A DNA stretch of 52,415 bases. It comes from Paenibacillus cisolokensis. Its GTDB lineage: Bacteria; Bacillota; Bacilli; Paenibacillales; Paenibacillaceae. Under the pieces are notes generated by a model. That model saw nothing but the letters and a program-made list of their open reading frames with translations. It was not told the origin of the DNA and did not search any database. Each line of letters begins with the position of its first letter. Position 1 is the stretch's first letter. Below, piece after piece: positions 32,253 to 42,700 of the stretch. The stretch lies in assembly GCF_018403665.1 (NCBI RefSeq), contig NZ_BOVJ01000068.1, positions 1-52,415 on the forward strand, given 5' to 3'. A program made the translations under genes and the position numbers.

Positions 32253-33094
32253 TGGCGACCGAACGTGATATTGAACGCGGTATTTCCGCGCTAGTCGCCG
32301 CGTATAAAGACGCTGTCGACCGTATTCGGGCGGAATTGTTACGCCTTGACATAACGGACATGTCACGCGCCAACACAACGGCGGCATTACGTGAAGTCGC
32401 GCGCATTCTTTCGGAATTGAACGAGGAATCAGCGGCCTGGGTCGCGGAGTTTATACCGGAAGCGGCGCGTGCTGGCGTCGTAAAAGCAATCGTCGACCTC
32501 GGCGTTGTGGAAACGGTGAAAGAAGCGGAAAAGATTGCGAAGTTTAACCGGGTTAATGCGAACCTAGTCGCGGCCGTCGTCGAGGATACGCAGGCCGATT
32601 TGCTTGCCGTAACGCAAAACGTTGACCGGCGCGTCAAAACCGCCGTACGCAAAGTAACCGCCGATTCGGTGCGCGCGAATATGGCGGCGGGAATCAACGG
32701 TCGAAAAACGATAAGTCGCGAAATATTGGCGGGCTTGCGACGCGAACTTGGTAGCGCGGTCGAAACCGGAATTATTGACGCGGCCGGTCGCCGTTGGAAA
32801 CCGGAAGTTTACGTCGATATGGTCGTGCGAACGAAAACGGCGCAGGCAAGTCGGGACGCGGCCGTGAATGAGGCGGTCCAGCGCGGCGCGTTTTACGGCG
32901 TAATATCGAGCCATGGCGCGACCGATGCGTGCCGTAAATACGAAGGTAAAATCGTAAAGTTAACGCCGGATGCACCGGGCGATTATCCGTATATTGGCGA
33001 TCTACCGCGACGCGAAATATTCCACCCAAACTGCCGCCATACCGTAACGCCCGTACGTAATCCGGAAAGATTACGGAGGGGGAATGGAAAATGA
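32252..33094 (+). CDS. SPP1 gp7/Mu F-like minor head protein
   Basis: The protein of 280 residues has a long helical N-terminal half. It ends in the Mu F-type domain: YVDMVVRTKTAQASRDAAVN, GVISSHGATDACRKYEGKIV, then REIFHPNCRHTVTPVR with its conserved CRH. Such proteins sit on the portal inside the head and help DNA exit. The ATG overlaps the portal stop (TAATG). The reading frame is intact. Confidence 0.85.
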   Translation: MATERDIERGISALVAAYKDAVDRIRAELLRLDITDMSRANTTAALREVARILSELNEESAAWVAEFIPEAARAGVVKAIVDLGVVETVKEAEKIAKFNRVNANLVAAVVEDTQADLLAVTQNVDRRVKTAVRKVTADSVRANMAAGINGRKTISREILAGLRRELGSAVETGIIDAAGRRWKPEVYVDMVVRTKTAQASRDAAVNEAVQRGAFYGVISSHGATDACRKYEGKIVKLTPDAPGDYPYIGDLPRREIFHPNCRHTVTPVRNPERLRRGNGK

Positions 33095-33339
33095 ACAAGG
33101 CTATCGCTAAGTACCCGTTTTCTGGGACGGGAGATTATAGCGTAGAGTTTCCGGACACAATGTCGTCGCTGGTCCTGTTCAACGACGGTTCGACCGATAT
33201 TACATTTTCGACCGATCATTTTACACATACGTTAAAGCCAGGCGATGTTTTCGACGAGTGGTTGGCGAATTTCACATCACTAAAGATTACGTCAGCGGGC
33301 GGACAATTTCGCGGATATTGCCGTTCTGGGGGCGGCTGA
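33091..33339 (+). CDS. small beta protein of the head cassette (82 aa)
   Basis: The ATG overlaps the end of the minor head gene behind GGAGGGGG. The product (MNKAIAKYPFSGTGDYSVEF, then SLVLFNDGSTDITFSTDHFT, KPGDVFDEWLANFTSLKI) is a beta-sandwich with no catalytic motif. Together with the following esterase it forms a two-gene cassette inserted between the minor head and scaffold genes. It may be an anchor or decoration protein for the esterase. Confidence 0.55.
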   Translation: MNKAIAKYPFSGTGDYSVEFPDTMSSLVLFNDGSTDITFSTDHFTHTLKPGDVFDEWLANFTSLKITSAGGQFRGYCRSGGG

Positions 33340-33340
33340 T

Positions 33341-34572
33341 ATGGCGTACAAACCCGGTGATAAGTCGCTGTCGTATATGCGGCAAGTTTTATACCGGAGC
33401 GAAAAATCAACGATAGGCAGCCGGTTGATTACGCCGATTACCGATTCTCCGCCGACGATCACGTTAGGCGAACGTAACGGAGTAAGTCAGATCACGAATA
33501 GCGTGCATATTACGGCCGCTAATCCGTCGACGGGCGTACTCAATCCCGTTTACCGGTACGTCGGCGATCCGCAGCGGGCTGGCACATCTTATCCGGACAA
33601 CGGATACGTTAAAAATACCGCGGTTACGACGACAAACTCTAACGGCAGTTTGATTGTTGAGTTCGTCCACTACGGCGCGGCTTTTGAAATTTACGAAAAA
33701 GGCCAGGGCGGGAAATATCGGCTGGCGATAGACGAGGGCGACGGGTACAAATACGTCACCGAAGACGCACAAAGCATGGCACCGGCCGATGGCGGAACGT
33801 ACAATCGTCTCATTGACTTCGGATCGGCAAAGTCTCGCGGGGTTCGTCTCGAAATCAGTAACGCATTTTCGGGGGCATCCGGATTGGGCCGAACGATACG
33901 ATTTATCCGCCGACAATATTGCCGCGTCCTCGCGCGATCTTTGTCGGTGATTCCTTCACAGAGGGCGGATCGTCCGGCGCGGCAATGAGTCACAGCTATT
34001 CGGCGGTTGCATCGCAACTTCTCGGATGGGACGGGTGGAATAGCGGGGTTGGCGGAACTGGTTATGTAAACAACGGTCCGGCTGGCCGGGTCAAGTTTCA
34101 AGATCGCATCCAGCATGACGTGCTTCAGTATCAACCCGACGTAGTTGTTATCGCAGGCGGTATCAATGATGAAGGGTCTCCAGTCGAGCAAACACAAGCA
34201 GCGGCGGACTTGCTCTACAGCACAATCCGCTCCAGTTTACCAAACACCGAACTGATTGTCATAAGCAACTTCTCGCCGGTCGGCGGTGTATCCCAAATTC
34301 GGGGCCAGATTCGGGATGCGCTCCGGGAAACTGCGCGAAAGTATGGTGCGCCGTTTATCGACACACTTGGTGGAGCTTCGTACGACTGGAGCGGCAATCA
34401 GGTAAGCGCACCGTCTGGATCGTGGATTACTGGCTCCGGAAATGTCGGCAATCCGCAAGCGTCGGGCAATGCATCGGTATTTACGTCAGCAGACGGTACG
34501 CACCCAACGCCGGCAGGGCATCGATATTACGGCGAAAGAGTAGCGGCCGAGATACTCAAACTATACGCGTAA
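33341..34572 (+). CDS. SGNH/GDSL esterase with N-terminal beta-sandwich (one frame break)
   Basis: After one G is restored at 33886-33888 (GASGLGPNDTIYPPTILPRP) this is one protein of about 411 residues. Residues 1-185 are a jelly-roll-like domain (FVHYGAAFEIYEKGQGGKYR, RGVRLEISNAFSG). The rest is a complete SGNH hydrolase: block I AIFVGDSFTEGG, block III VVIAGGINDEGS and block V DGTHPTPAGHRYYG (Ser, Gly, Asn, His-Asp). It would deacetylate or de-esterify cell-surface glycan. Its place inside the head module rather than beside the tail fibres is unusual. Confidence 0.8.
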
Positions 34573-34650
34573 CACTCCGACCGAACGTACATGTCGTTAA
34601 ACTGCTACGGATAAACGGCCGACGGGCCTAAAACGGGAGGATGACGAAAT

Positions 34651-35363
34651 ATGAACGAAGTAAAACGCAATTATACGTATCAACTCGATCTGCAAATGTT
34701 CGCGGACGATAACGGCGACAGCGGCGGCAATGATAGCGAAGGGCAGACGCAAAATAACGATAATCCCGCGCCCGAAGTACGTAAAATCGAACTGACGCAG
34801 GAAGAGTTTGACGCGAAAATTGCGGAACGTCTCGCTCGCGAACGCAAGAAATACGCTGATTACGACGATCTGAAAGCGAAATTGGCCGAATACGAGGCGG
34901 CGGAAGCCGAGCGTCAGAAAGCGGCGATGACGGAACAAGAGCGCATGCAGGCGGAACTTGAGGCGGCGAAAAGGCGGCGCAAGAAGCCGAGGATGCACGC
35001 AAACAAGCGCTCGAAGCCGCGAACCAACGCGCGATTAAAGCGGAATTCAAGCTCGCGGCGGCCAGCGCAAATATTCGTAAAGACGCGCTCGACGATGCGT
35101 TTATTCTCGTTGATAAGTCGGGAATTAACGTTGACGAGGATGGAAACGTAATCGGCGTTAAGGAAGCGATAGAGGCGTTGATTGCGGCTAAACCGTATTT
35201 GGTCGACGTACCCGCGCCAACGAAACCGAGAACAATCGGGGAGCCGAGCAACCCAGCAGTCGACGAGAGGAAGACGTTGGAGGCGCAGTTGGAGGACGCG
35301 AAGAAACGTAAAGACTTCGGTAAGGTCGTAGAGTTATCGAATAAATTGAACGCATTGAAATAA
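34651..35363 (+). CDS. capsid scaffold protein (one frame break)
   Basis: The N-terminus QLDLQMFADDNGDSGGNDSE and the long charged coiled coil AEYEAAEAERQKAAMTEQER are those of phage scaffolding proteins (DUF4355-type). The frame is lost at A4 34969-34972. One more A gives ELEAAKKAAQEAEDARKQAL, running through AAASANIRKDALDDAFILVD to the end AKKRKDFGKVVELSNKLNAL. Total about 237 residues. It stands directly before the capsid gene and is followed by a terminator. Confidence 0.8.
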
Positions 35364-35367
35364 GCGA

Positions 35368-35395
35368 AGCTGCTCGAAATCGGGCGGCTTTTTAC
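35368..35395 (+). terminator. terminator/attenuator between scaffold and capsid genes
   Basis: AGCTGCTCGA pairs with TCGGGCGGCT (10 bp with two G-U) and is followed by TTTTTA. It is placed 4 bases after the scaffold stop. Confidence 0.7.
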
Positions 35396-35423
35396 TTTAC
35401 AAAATTCAAGGGGGAAACACTAG

Positions 35424-36552
35424 ATGTCTCAACAATTTACGTACACTTACGATTTTAAGGATCAGGTGCGATCGCTTGAAGCCGGTATTTCGCTGATTAT
35501 CAACGACGCGCCGACGCTGCTCGGACTGGTCGGTCTGAACGGCGAACCGCTGATGCAGACGAAATATGAATGGATGAGCGACAACTTGAACAGCAACCGC
35601 GCGAACGTTGCCGAAGCTGCTGACGCGGCTGCAACGTCGATTACGGTAGCGAGCGGCGATGGCGAAAAATTCCGCGTCAACTCGATCATCGTGGCGGGCG
35701 AAGAGTACATGCAAGTTACGGCCGTTAACGGTGACGTTATTACGGTAGTGCGCGGTTTTGACGGTACGACTGCGGCCGCTCTGGCGGAAGGCGCAGAAAT
35801 CCGTATCGTGTCGCGTCCTCAACTGCAAGGCGCGCTGCCGGGCGTTGACGAAGCACACGACCGTTATACCGAATACAACTTCACGCAAATTATCGAGCGT
35901 TATGCGGCCGTATCCGGTACGCAAATGGCCGTACGGACGTACAACGTTACGAACGAGCTGAATTATCAAGTCGAACTCCGGCTGAAAGAACTGGCGCGCG
36001 AATTGAACGACTGGCTGATTTACGGCCGCCGTATTCAAGGGTCGAAGACGGTACCGTCGACTGCCGGCGGTCTGCTGTACTTCGCAGGCGTAAACGGTGC
36101 GGCCAAGAAAAACCTGGCTGGCGCAGAAGTATCGGCCAAAGCGTTGAACGACCTTATGGAAGAGGTTTACCAACGGGGCGGCAGCGTCAATACGATCCTG
36201 ACGAATACGGCCGGTGCGCGTCAAATTTCGAAATTGGCAGGCGACACGATCCGGACTGTACGTACGGACGAAACGACCGGTCATCGGATTTCGACGTTTG
36301 TTTCCGATATCGTAGGCGGCAGTGAGGCGGTCATTGTCGTCGACCCGAACTTCCCGAAAATAAGGTCGCGCTGTTTGATCGTTCGATCTTGAAAATGCAT
36401 CCGCTGCAAGGTCGCGCGCTGTATGACGTTGACGCTTCGATTCCGGGCGCTGACTTCGTGGCTCGGCAGATTCGCGGTGAATACGGAATCACCGTTAAAA
36501 CGCGAAAGAAAAGGTCGCGATCCTCGAAAATATCTCCACGTCGGTATCTTAA
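35424..36552 (+). CDS. major capsid protein, SU10/DUF5309-like (two frame breaks)
   Basis: The product begins MSQQFTYTYDFKDQVRSLEA and is a HK97-fold capsid of the SU10/DUF5309 type. An inserted beta domain at residues 70-130 (SITVASGDGEKFRVNSIIVA, then GDVITVVRGFDGTTAAAL) resembles an adaptor domain in the tail fibre at 44927. Two A-run losses (36357-36360 and 36497-36500) hide the C-terminus. Restored, it reads DPNFPKNKVALFDRSILKMH, then IRGEYGITVKNAKEKVAIL and ENISTSVS. About 377 residues in all. It has an RBS, GGGGGAAA. Confidence 0.88.
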
Positions 36553-36557
36553 TGTGA

Positions 36558-36580
36558 GGGGCTTCGCGGCCCCTTCTTTT
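36558..36580 (+). terminator. terminator behind the capsid gene
   Basis: GGGGC...GCCCC hairpin followed by TTCTTTT, starting 5 bases after the repaired capsid stop. Confidence 0.7.
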
Positions 36581-36610
36581 AACGAAAATCTAACGGAGGT
36601 GTAACGGGGA

Positions 36611-36847
36611 TTGGCGAAATATAAGGCGTCGCCGAACTACGCCATACAATTCGGTAACAAAACGATAAAGTTCGGTTGGCTAGGCGATTACGAAACGGAG
36701 GACGCGGCGGAGATTAAAGCGCTAGATGCGCTGGTCCCGCATTGGATCAAACGGGTTGACGAACCAAAACCGGAGGTTAACGTTATTCCGGACGAAGAAG
36801 AGAAACCGGAAAAACCGCAAAAAGGGCGCAAATCCTCCGGTAAATAA
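36611..36847 (+). CDS. small protein after capsid (78 aa)
   Basis: The TTG start is behind CGGAGGTG. The product begins MAKYKASPNYAIQFGNKTIK, a short beta domain, and ends in a basic low-complexity tail (KPEKPQKGRKSSGK). Proteins of this plan often follow capsid genes in Bacillota phages and may cement or close the head. No precise family is assigned. Confidence 0.6.
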   Translation: MAKYKASPNYAIQFGNKTIKFGWLGDYETEDAAEIKALDALVPHWIKRVDEPKPEVNVIPDEEEKPEKPQKGRKSSGK

Positions 36848-36865
36848 CGGAAGGAGGCGGCTATT

Positions 36866-37255
36866 TTGGCGGTTAATATTGCGGATGCGGACGCTTATAT
36901 TGCCGCGAATTGTATCGATATTGAGGATTGGACGGACGCTGACGACGCGAAAAAACAACGGATACTTAACGTCGCCGATCGGAAGCTGACGACCAAATAC
37001 GCTCAATATACGATACCGGACGCGGCCGTGTACGAATACGCAAACGAGTTGGCAATCGCGTTTAACGACACAAACCGGTTACAGCAGCAGGGCGTGGCGT
37101 CGTTCGGCCTGACCGGCGTTGCGAATTTTACGTTTAAGGACTGGGCGAAATCGGGGCTTGACGCTTGGATTAGCGATACCGTCCTTGATTTAATATCGGA
37201 GGCCAACGGCGGCGTACCGCTGTCTCGGCGCTCCATTAAATGGACGGTGTTGTGA
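36866..37255 (+). CDS. head-tail adaptor protein
   Basis: The sequence MAVNIADADAYIAANCIDIE, then KKQRILNVADRKLTTKYAQY, and EYANELAIAFNDTNRLQQQG is the helical gp6/gp15-type adaptor that binds beneath the portal. Position directly behind the capsid block fits. The TTG start is behind GGAGGCGGC. The frame is intact. Confidence 0.7.
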   Translation: MAVNIADADAYIAANCIDIEDWTDADDAKKQRILNVADRKLTTKYAQYTIPDAAVYEYANELAIAFNDTNRLQQQGVASFGLTGVANFTFKDWAKSGLDAWISDTVLDLISEANGGVPLSRRSIKWTVL

Positions 37256-37256
37256 C

Positions 37257-37576
37257 GTGGCGTTGATACCGCTCAAACAGACGATAACGGTTTACCCGCC
37301 TGGTAACGACGATCCGTGGAATCCTACGCCTGCGCCCGATCCTTTTCCGTTGCGTTGCCGATTTCAAGAAGGGACCGTCGTCGTAACGGACCAACACGGT
37401 CAGGACGTCGTAGCGTCAGCGCAGATATTTTCGATAGATTCGCGCCTGTTCGCGGCGATTACGAATATGAGTATACGGACGAGGCGGGCGAAACGAGGCG
37501 TTATCGAACGGTGCGGACCGAGCGCAAACGTTGGCTTGACGGTAAGGCCGTGTTAACGGTGGTGTACGTGCGGTGA
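37257..37576 (+). CDS. head closure (stopper) protein (one frame break)
   Basis: The product MALIPLKQTITVYPPGNDDP, then FPLRCRFQEGTVVVTDQHGQ, continues after one T is restored at 37428-37431 as AQIFFDRFAPVRGDYEYEYT and RWLDGKAVLTVVYVR. It is a small beta-barrel of the SPP1 gp16 type that plugs the head. Length 106 residues. The GTG start overlaps the adaptor stop. Confidence 0.7.
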
Positions 37577-37970
37577 CGATTACGATTGATTTTTCGGAAT
37601 TCGAACGGAACTTGACGGGCGCGGTCGATAAGGCAAAGCGCGGAGCCGAACGCGGCATGAACGATGCGATGGACGACCTGTTGCGCCGATCCCGTGATCT
37701 TGCGCCATTACGGAAGGGCACACTGCGACAAACGTCGTGGTCCGAAGTCGAAACGCAAGGCGATAGCGTTATTGGCGAAGTTTACTATAGCGCGGTCGAG
37801 GACGGAAAAGGCGGTCGGTTTAATTATGCGCTCAAATTGCACGAAATGGGCGAATACAAAATCCGACGACACCCGGCACACAGCCGAAATATCTCGAGCG
37901 GCCGTTTAAAGAGCGTGCCGACGAGTACGAACGCTGGATCGCGGACGAAATACGGAAGGAGTTGGGCTAG
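37573..37970 (+). CDS. HK97 gp10-like tail-joining protein (one frame break)
   Basis: The sequence ITIDFSEFERNLTGAVDKAK, then RSRDLAPLRKGTLRQTSW and YYSAVEDGKGGRFNYALKLH, is the HK97 gp10/tail-completion family. The loss is at A4 37858-37861. One more A gives GEYKNPTTPGTQPKYLERPF, ending DEIRKELG, with the TAG at 37968-37970. Length about 132 residues. Confidence 0.8.
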
Positions 37971-37973
37971 CAC

Positions 37974-38348
37974 GTGTTTACCGTAGCGGAATTAAAAACT
38001 TACGTCGAGTCCGTCGTACCGTACACGTACTATCACAACGAATTTCCGGCGACGGCGGTCGACAATGCGGCGTACGTACGGATTTTCGGCGGGTTTGCTC
38101 CGGACCGATGGACGAACGTTCGGCGACCGTCGTTCCAAGTCGTTGTTCGTGGAAAGAACGGACCGACAACGGAGGGGATCGCTTTAGCGTTATACGACGC
38201 GTTCCACAAGCGGCAGGATTACGTAATCGGCTCGCAACGTGTCGTAGCGTCTTTTGCCGATCAATCTGCGCCGTTATATCTCGGGCTAGACGACAATAAC
38301 CGGGCGATGTATAGCGTTAATTTTACGCTCATTTTGCTCGATAAGTAA
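37974..38348 (+). CDS. tail completion/terminator protein
   Basis: The product (MFTVAELKTYVESVVPYTYY, then PSFQVVVRGKNGPTTEGIAL, DDNNRAMYSVNFTLILLDK) fits the gp17/minor-capsid or tail-terminator type that joins head and tail. The start is GTG 37974. It is followed by a hairpin terminator and then the tail tube gene. Confidence 0.7.
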   Translation: MFTVAELKTYVESVVPYTYYHNEFPATAVDNAAYVRIFGGFAPDRWTNVRRPSFQVVVRGKNGPTTEGIALALYDAFHKRQDYVIGSQRVVASFADQSAPLYLGLDDNNRAMYSVNFTLILLDK

Positions 38349-38354
38349 CGATTT

Positions 38355-38387
38355 AACGTCGGGGCTACGCGCTCCGGCGTTTTGTTG
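38355..38387 (+). terminator. terminator before the tail tube gene
   Basis: AACGTCGGGGC pairs with GCTCCGGCGTT (11 bp with two G-U) and is followed by TTGTTG. Confidence 0.6.
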
Positions 38388-38413
38388 CGCAAAAATAAAG
38401 GAGGAATACGTAA

Positions 38414-38950
38414 ATGGCATCCGATTTGACGAAGGTGAAACTCGGTCCGTGTAAAGTCATTTTCGACGCTGGTGGAACGGACGAGGTAACGATTGAAACT
38501 ACACAAGGCGGCGTTGTCCTGACGTACGAAACAACGTCGCGGGAGGTTACCGTTGACCAATTCGGTTCGACGCCTATTCGCGAAATCATTACGGGCCGGA
38601 CAGCAACCGTTGAGGCTCCGTTCGCGGAGTATGATATCGTAAAACTTGCGAAATTTATTCCGGGCTCTAAGCTCGTAACCGACGCACTCGACCCGACCAA
38701 ACAACGCGTCGACGTTGACGCTTCAAAGATTATCGACCTCATTAACTACGCGAAAAAACTGCAAATCATTCCGCTCTCGTCGGACGCGACCGCAAACGAT
38801 ACGATTACGTTGTATAAAGCGGCCCCGACTACGACGCTTAACTACACGTACTCTTTCGATAATGAGCTTATCACGAACGTCTCGTTTAAAGGTTATCCGG
38901 ACGAAAATGGCCGTCTCATCGGTCTTGGTGACCCGGATGCGACGGAATAA
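38414..38950 (+). CDS. major tail tube protein
   Basis: The start MASDLTKVKLGPCKVIFDAG lies behind AAAGGAGG. The core (QGGVVLTYETTSREVTVDQF, TGRTATVEAPFAEYDIVKL) and the end FDNELITNVSFKGYPDENG are typical of siphovirus tail tube proteins. It has 178 residues and is intact. It is bounded by terminators on both sides, which would permit separate, strong expression. Confidence 0.85.
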   Translation: MASDLTKVKLGPCKVIFDAGGTDEVTIETTQGGVVLTYETTSREVTVDQFGSTPIREIITGRTATVEAPFAEYDIVKLAKFIPGSKLVTDALDPTKQRVDVDASKIIDLINYAKKLQIIPLSSDATANDTITLYKAAPTTTLNYTYSFDNELITNVSFKGYPDENGRLIGLGDPDATE

Positions 38951-38962
38951 TAACGAAAAGAT

Positions 38963-38992
38963 GACGGTCCTTAACGGGGCCGTCTCTTTATT
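38963..38992 (+). terminator. terminator behind the tail tube gene
   Basis: GACGGTCC...GGGCCGTC (8 bp) is followed by TCTTTATT. Confidence 0.65.
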
Positions 38993-39003
38993 AAGGAGCG
39001 AAA

Positions 39004-39429
39004 ATGACCGTGAATATCTCACGTTTATTTAATAAACCAGCGGCGGCCGACTCCGTAATTATCGGCGGAAAAGTCGTAGCCGTCCCGAAACTGACGATCG
39101 AAAAATGGAAAGCGCTATTCAGCGTTATCGATTCGTTACCACAACTAATCGTCAGCGTATTGGCGAAACGCGATTCGAGCGATTTCGTTACCACGACGGT
39201 TGTCGCCGCAGGTTTGGCGCTGGACGAGGCGGTAAAAATCGTCGCTGTACTAGCGGACTTGGAGCCGGAGTGGGTCGAGAAAAACGCGAGTCTTGACGAA
39301 TTGCTCGAATTTATCCGTTTGACGGCGGAAAAGAACGATCTGCAACGTGTCGCAAAAAACTTCCGCGCCGTCCTCGGCAGGTTCGCGACAGCTCCGACGG
39401 ACGGCAACAGCGGCAACAACGACGAATAA
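39004..39429 (+). CDS. tail assembly chaperone gpG
   Basis: ATG lies behind AAGGAGCG. The product MTVNISRLFNKPAAADSVII, then TIEKWKALFSVIDSLPQLIV and LEFIRLTAEKNDLQRVAK, is the helical chaperone that coats the tape measure. Near its end is the heptamer A AAA AAC in the correct phase, where a fraction of ribosomes should slip into the next frame to make gpGT. Confidence 0.8.
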   Translation: MTVNISRLFNKPAAADSVIIGGKVVAVPKLTIEKWKALFSVIDSLPQLIVSVLAKRDSSDFVTTTVVAAGLALDEAVKIVAVLADLEPEWVEKNASLDELLEFIRLTAEKNDLQRVAKNFRAVLGRFATAPTDGNSGNNDE

Positions 39430-39743
39430 CGCTGGACGAGTGGCTAATTGACGCGGCTGTTACGCTCGGCGTTAGCCAACGAACGCTCGAAACGGAATTC
39501 TACATGATCGACTTGCCGGCCGTCCTCGAAAGCAAACGGAAAGCGACGCAACTTGACCGTTTAATGGCGTTGTCGATCGCCACAATGGCGCAATGCGCGG
39601 ACCAGGACGCACGTCAGCGCTTCGTTGAACGGTTGAGCGACGGGTTGGACGAAGTTAACGAAGATGAAGCGAAAAACGACGAATTCGACCGCAAAGCATT
39701 CGAACGACTGCGCGGTCTGGTCGGGAAAGGAGGGGGAGCGTAA
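39004..39743 (+). CDS. tail assembly chaperone gpGT, by -1 programmed frameshift
   Basis: After slippage at 39354-39360 the frame stays open. It runs through ITLDEWLIDAAVTLGVSQRT and LETEFYMIDLPAVLESKRKA to RLRGLVGKGGGA at 39743. The T part has the usual size and the acidic stretch DEVNEDEAKNDEFD. No ribosome site stands in front of it, which supports frameshifting rather than separate initiation. The next gene is the tape measure, as in other siphoviruses. Confidence 0.8.
39354..39360 (+). promoter_or_regulatory. programmed -1 ribosomal frameshift site
   Basis: A AAA AAC lies in the gpG frame (GCA AAA AAC), a classic slippery heptamer. The -1 frame is open from here to the end of the T part. 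Confidence 0.75.
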
Positions 39744-42700
39744 TGGCAACGGAAATCGGCGCGATAAAGGCTCGATTGGAACTCGACATTAGACAATACC
39801 GTGAGGGAATTGAGCGCGCAAAAAAGGACTTGGCGGACGTTTCGGACGGTGCGAAAAAGGCGTCGGGCAATTTCGGAGGTCTTGCGGACGCTGCGGAAAA
39901 GGTTGCCGAGAAACAGGCGCAAATCGGGCGGCTGGTGACGGTTCTCGATAACCTTAACGCGCGGATTGAGGCTCAGCGTAAAAAACTGGCGGAATTGAAG
40001 CGGTCTTACGAGAGCGCGTTTGACGATACGCGTAAATCGAGATTGCAAGAGCAGATTGTAAACACAGAGGCATCGTTACTCCGGCTTACGAAAGCGTCGG
40101 ACGATACCGCAAAGAAAATCTGGGAACTCGAAGATAGTCTCGATGGCGCGAGCGAAAAGTTCGATATTTTCGGAGAGTCGGCGAAATCGTCCGTCACAAA
40201 ACTCGGTATTGCATACGGCGCATTAACCGCTGCAATGACGGCCGTGATCACGAAATCCGTCGAGACGGCAGCGGCGTTCGAACAGTCGATGGCGAAAGTA
40301 CGCGCGGTGTCAGGTGCCACAGTTTCGGAATTTCAACGCTTGCAGGATCAGGCGATCGAACTCGGCGCAACTACGGTATTTACCGCGTCTCAAGCGGCAG
40401 ACGCGCAATCATATCTCGCTATGGCCGGATTTAAAGCTAACGAGATTATGGCGGCTATGCCCGGCGTCCTCAATCTCGCAGCGGCCGGTCAAATGGACCT
40501 TGCGCGCACCGCCGACATTGCATCGAACATATTAACGGGATTCCAACTATCGGCAAACGAGGCCGGACGCGTTGTTGACGTAATGGCTAAGGCAATGTCG
40601 CGCTCGAACACGAATATCGAACAACTCGGTTATGCGATGAAATACGCGGCCCCCATCGCGGCATCTACCGGCGTATCCATCGAAGAGACGGCGGCAGCAA
40701 TCGGTAAGCTATCGGACGCCGGAATACAGGGCGAAATGGCTGGTACGCAGCTTCGCGCGATCCTCTTGCGCCTGATCAAACCGGTCGGCGATGCGAAAGA
40801 CGTAATGGACCAACTCGGTATCAAAACGCAAGATGCCGCCGGAAATATTTTACCGTTTACGTCAATCTTGCGTCAGGTCGAAACGGCATTCGCGGGACTA
40901 ACACAGTCGGCGCAGGCAGAAGCGGCAGCCCTTATCGCAGGCACCGAAGCGGCATCCGGTTTCTTAACGTTAGTCAATACGGGGGCCGACTCGATCGAGT
41001 CGTTTGCGTCCGAACTCCGTAATGCAGGCGGAACAGCCGAACAAATCGCGGAAACGCAGATGGATACGCTGAACGGCGCGATCGACGAGATGAAATCAGC
41101 GCTCGAAGGCGTAGGCATTACGGTCGGTAACGATTTTAAACCAGCAATCCGCGCGGCTGCTGAGGAAGTAACGAGAATGCTACTCGGCATTAACGAAATG
41201 GACGCAGGGGCACGCGCTTTTCTCATCACACTTCCGCTAGTTTCGGCAGGACTCGGCACGTTGGCGACGGCAATATACGGTATAGTCGTAGCGTTACGGG
41301 CGTTGCAGTCGGCTGGTATTGCCGCGAATGCTGCGCTCGGCTGGATCAGCGCTCTTTCGCTCGTCGTCGGCGGTGTTGCGGCTGCTTTCGTGAGTTACAA
41401 GGCGTCTGTCGAGGAAGCGGCGGAAGCACAGCGCCAATTTAACGAATTGATCGAAAAGCCGGCGTTAGAGCGTACGGCCGACGATGTGCGCGCGCTACAG
41501 GCGGAAATGGACGAGTTGAACCGATTGCTTGAGCAACGGGCGGAGCTCGAACGTAAGCTTTCGGAAATTCCGATGGCGGCGCGTGCTAGTCAGGAAATGG
41601 CGCAAGAGATACGGAACCTGGAGCAGGCGCTTGACGATACAGATAAGGCGCTAAAACGGTTTGGAATCGATACACCGGAAAAGGCTCCCGAAGTGCTGGC
41701 GCGCTTGAACGACGAGATTAACGAGTCTATCCCGGCACTTGCCGAACTTGAACGTCAAGAAATGGCGACAGTGGCCGCGAAAGTAAAGCATATCGATCGT
41801 GTCGTAGAATTGCGTCGTCAGTACGACGAATTGACGAAAGCGGAAAAATTAACGGAGGCGCAGAAAAGCCAACTGGCCAGCGTCGTCGAGGAATTGACAC
41901 GTGAATATCCGTCTCTGATTGCGCAGCTCGACGAAGAGAATGTATGGCATATTAAAACCGGGAAGCGCTTGACGAACTGATACAGGCCGAAAAGGACTCG
42001 CTTGAAATTGCGGCCCAAAAATCGAAAGAGCGGACCGAGATTCGTATAAAGGAAACGGAAGCGGCGCTTAAATTGGCGCGCATGCAGATCGAAGCCCTTA
42101 ACGCGGCCCAAGAGATCAATTTTACGGAGACGAAAATCGGAAAACGTCTGCCGAGCGATCTCAGCAAGTTTATCGATGTCGCGGGCGATTACGTTTTAAG
42201 TGGCATGAGCAAGATGGTTCAGAGCCAGGCAAACGAACATATTGCACGGCTCAACCAACTTGAGCGCGATCTGCAAAATATAACGATCGGTGCATTCGAC
42301 CAGTTTAACGAGGGCGGCGCGAAAAACTCTTACGGAACCGGCGCGTTAGACCTCGACAAAAAGAAAAAGCCGAAAAAAGAGCGGACCAAACGCGAAAAAA
42401 CGGCCGCTGAATTGCAGCAGGAAGCGTACCGCGCCAGCCTTGCGTATATCGACTACATGCGCAACGTCGGCAAAATGACGGAGGAGCAAGAGATCGCGGC
42501 TCTTGAACGGTTGCTTAAACGGTATCAAAAGAACACCGAAATCCGCCGCGACGCCGAAGTCCGGATTTACCGTATCCGCGAGCAACTAGAGGCCGACGCC
42601 GAAAAGAGAGAGGAAGAAGCGCGTAAAAAGGCCGAAAAAGACGCGAAGGACGCCGTGAAAAAGCGGAAGAGGTCGCACGTGCCCGTTTCGATGCGTCCGC

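Noticed and set aside
33919..34572. A separate stand-alone GDSL esterase gene
   Set aside because: There is no start signal. Restoring one G joins it to the upstream jelly-roll part as one protein.
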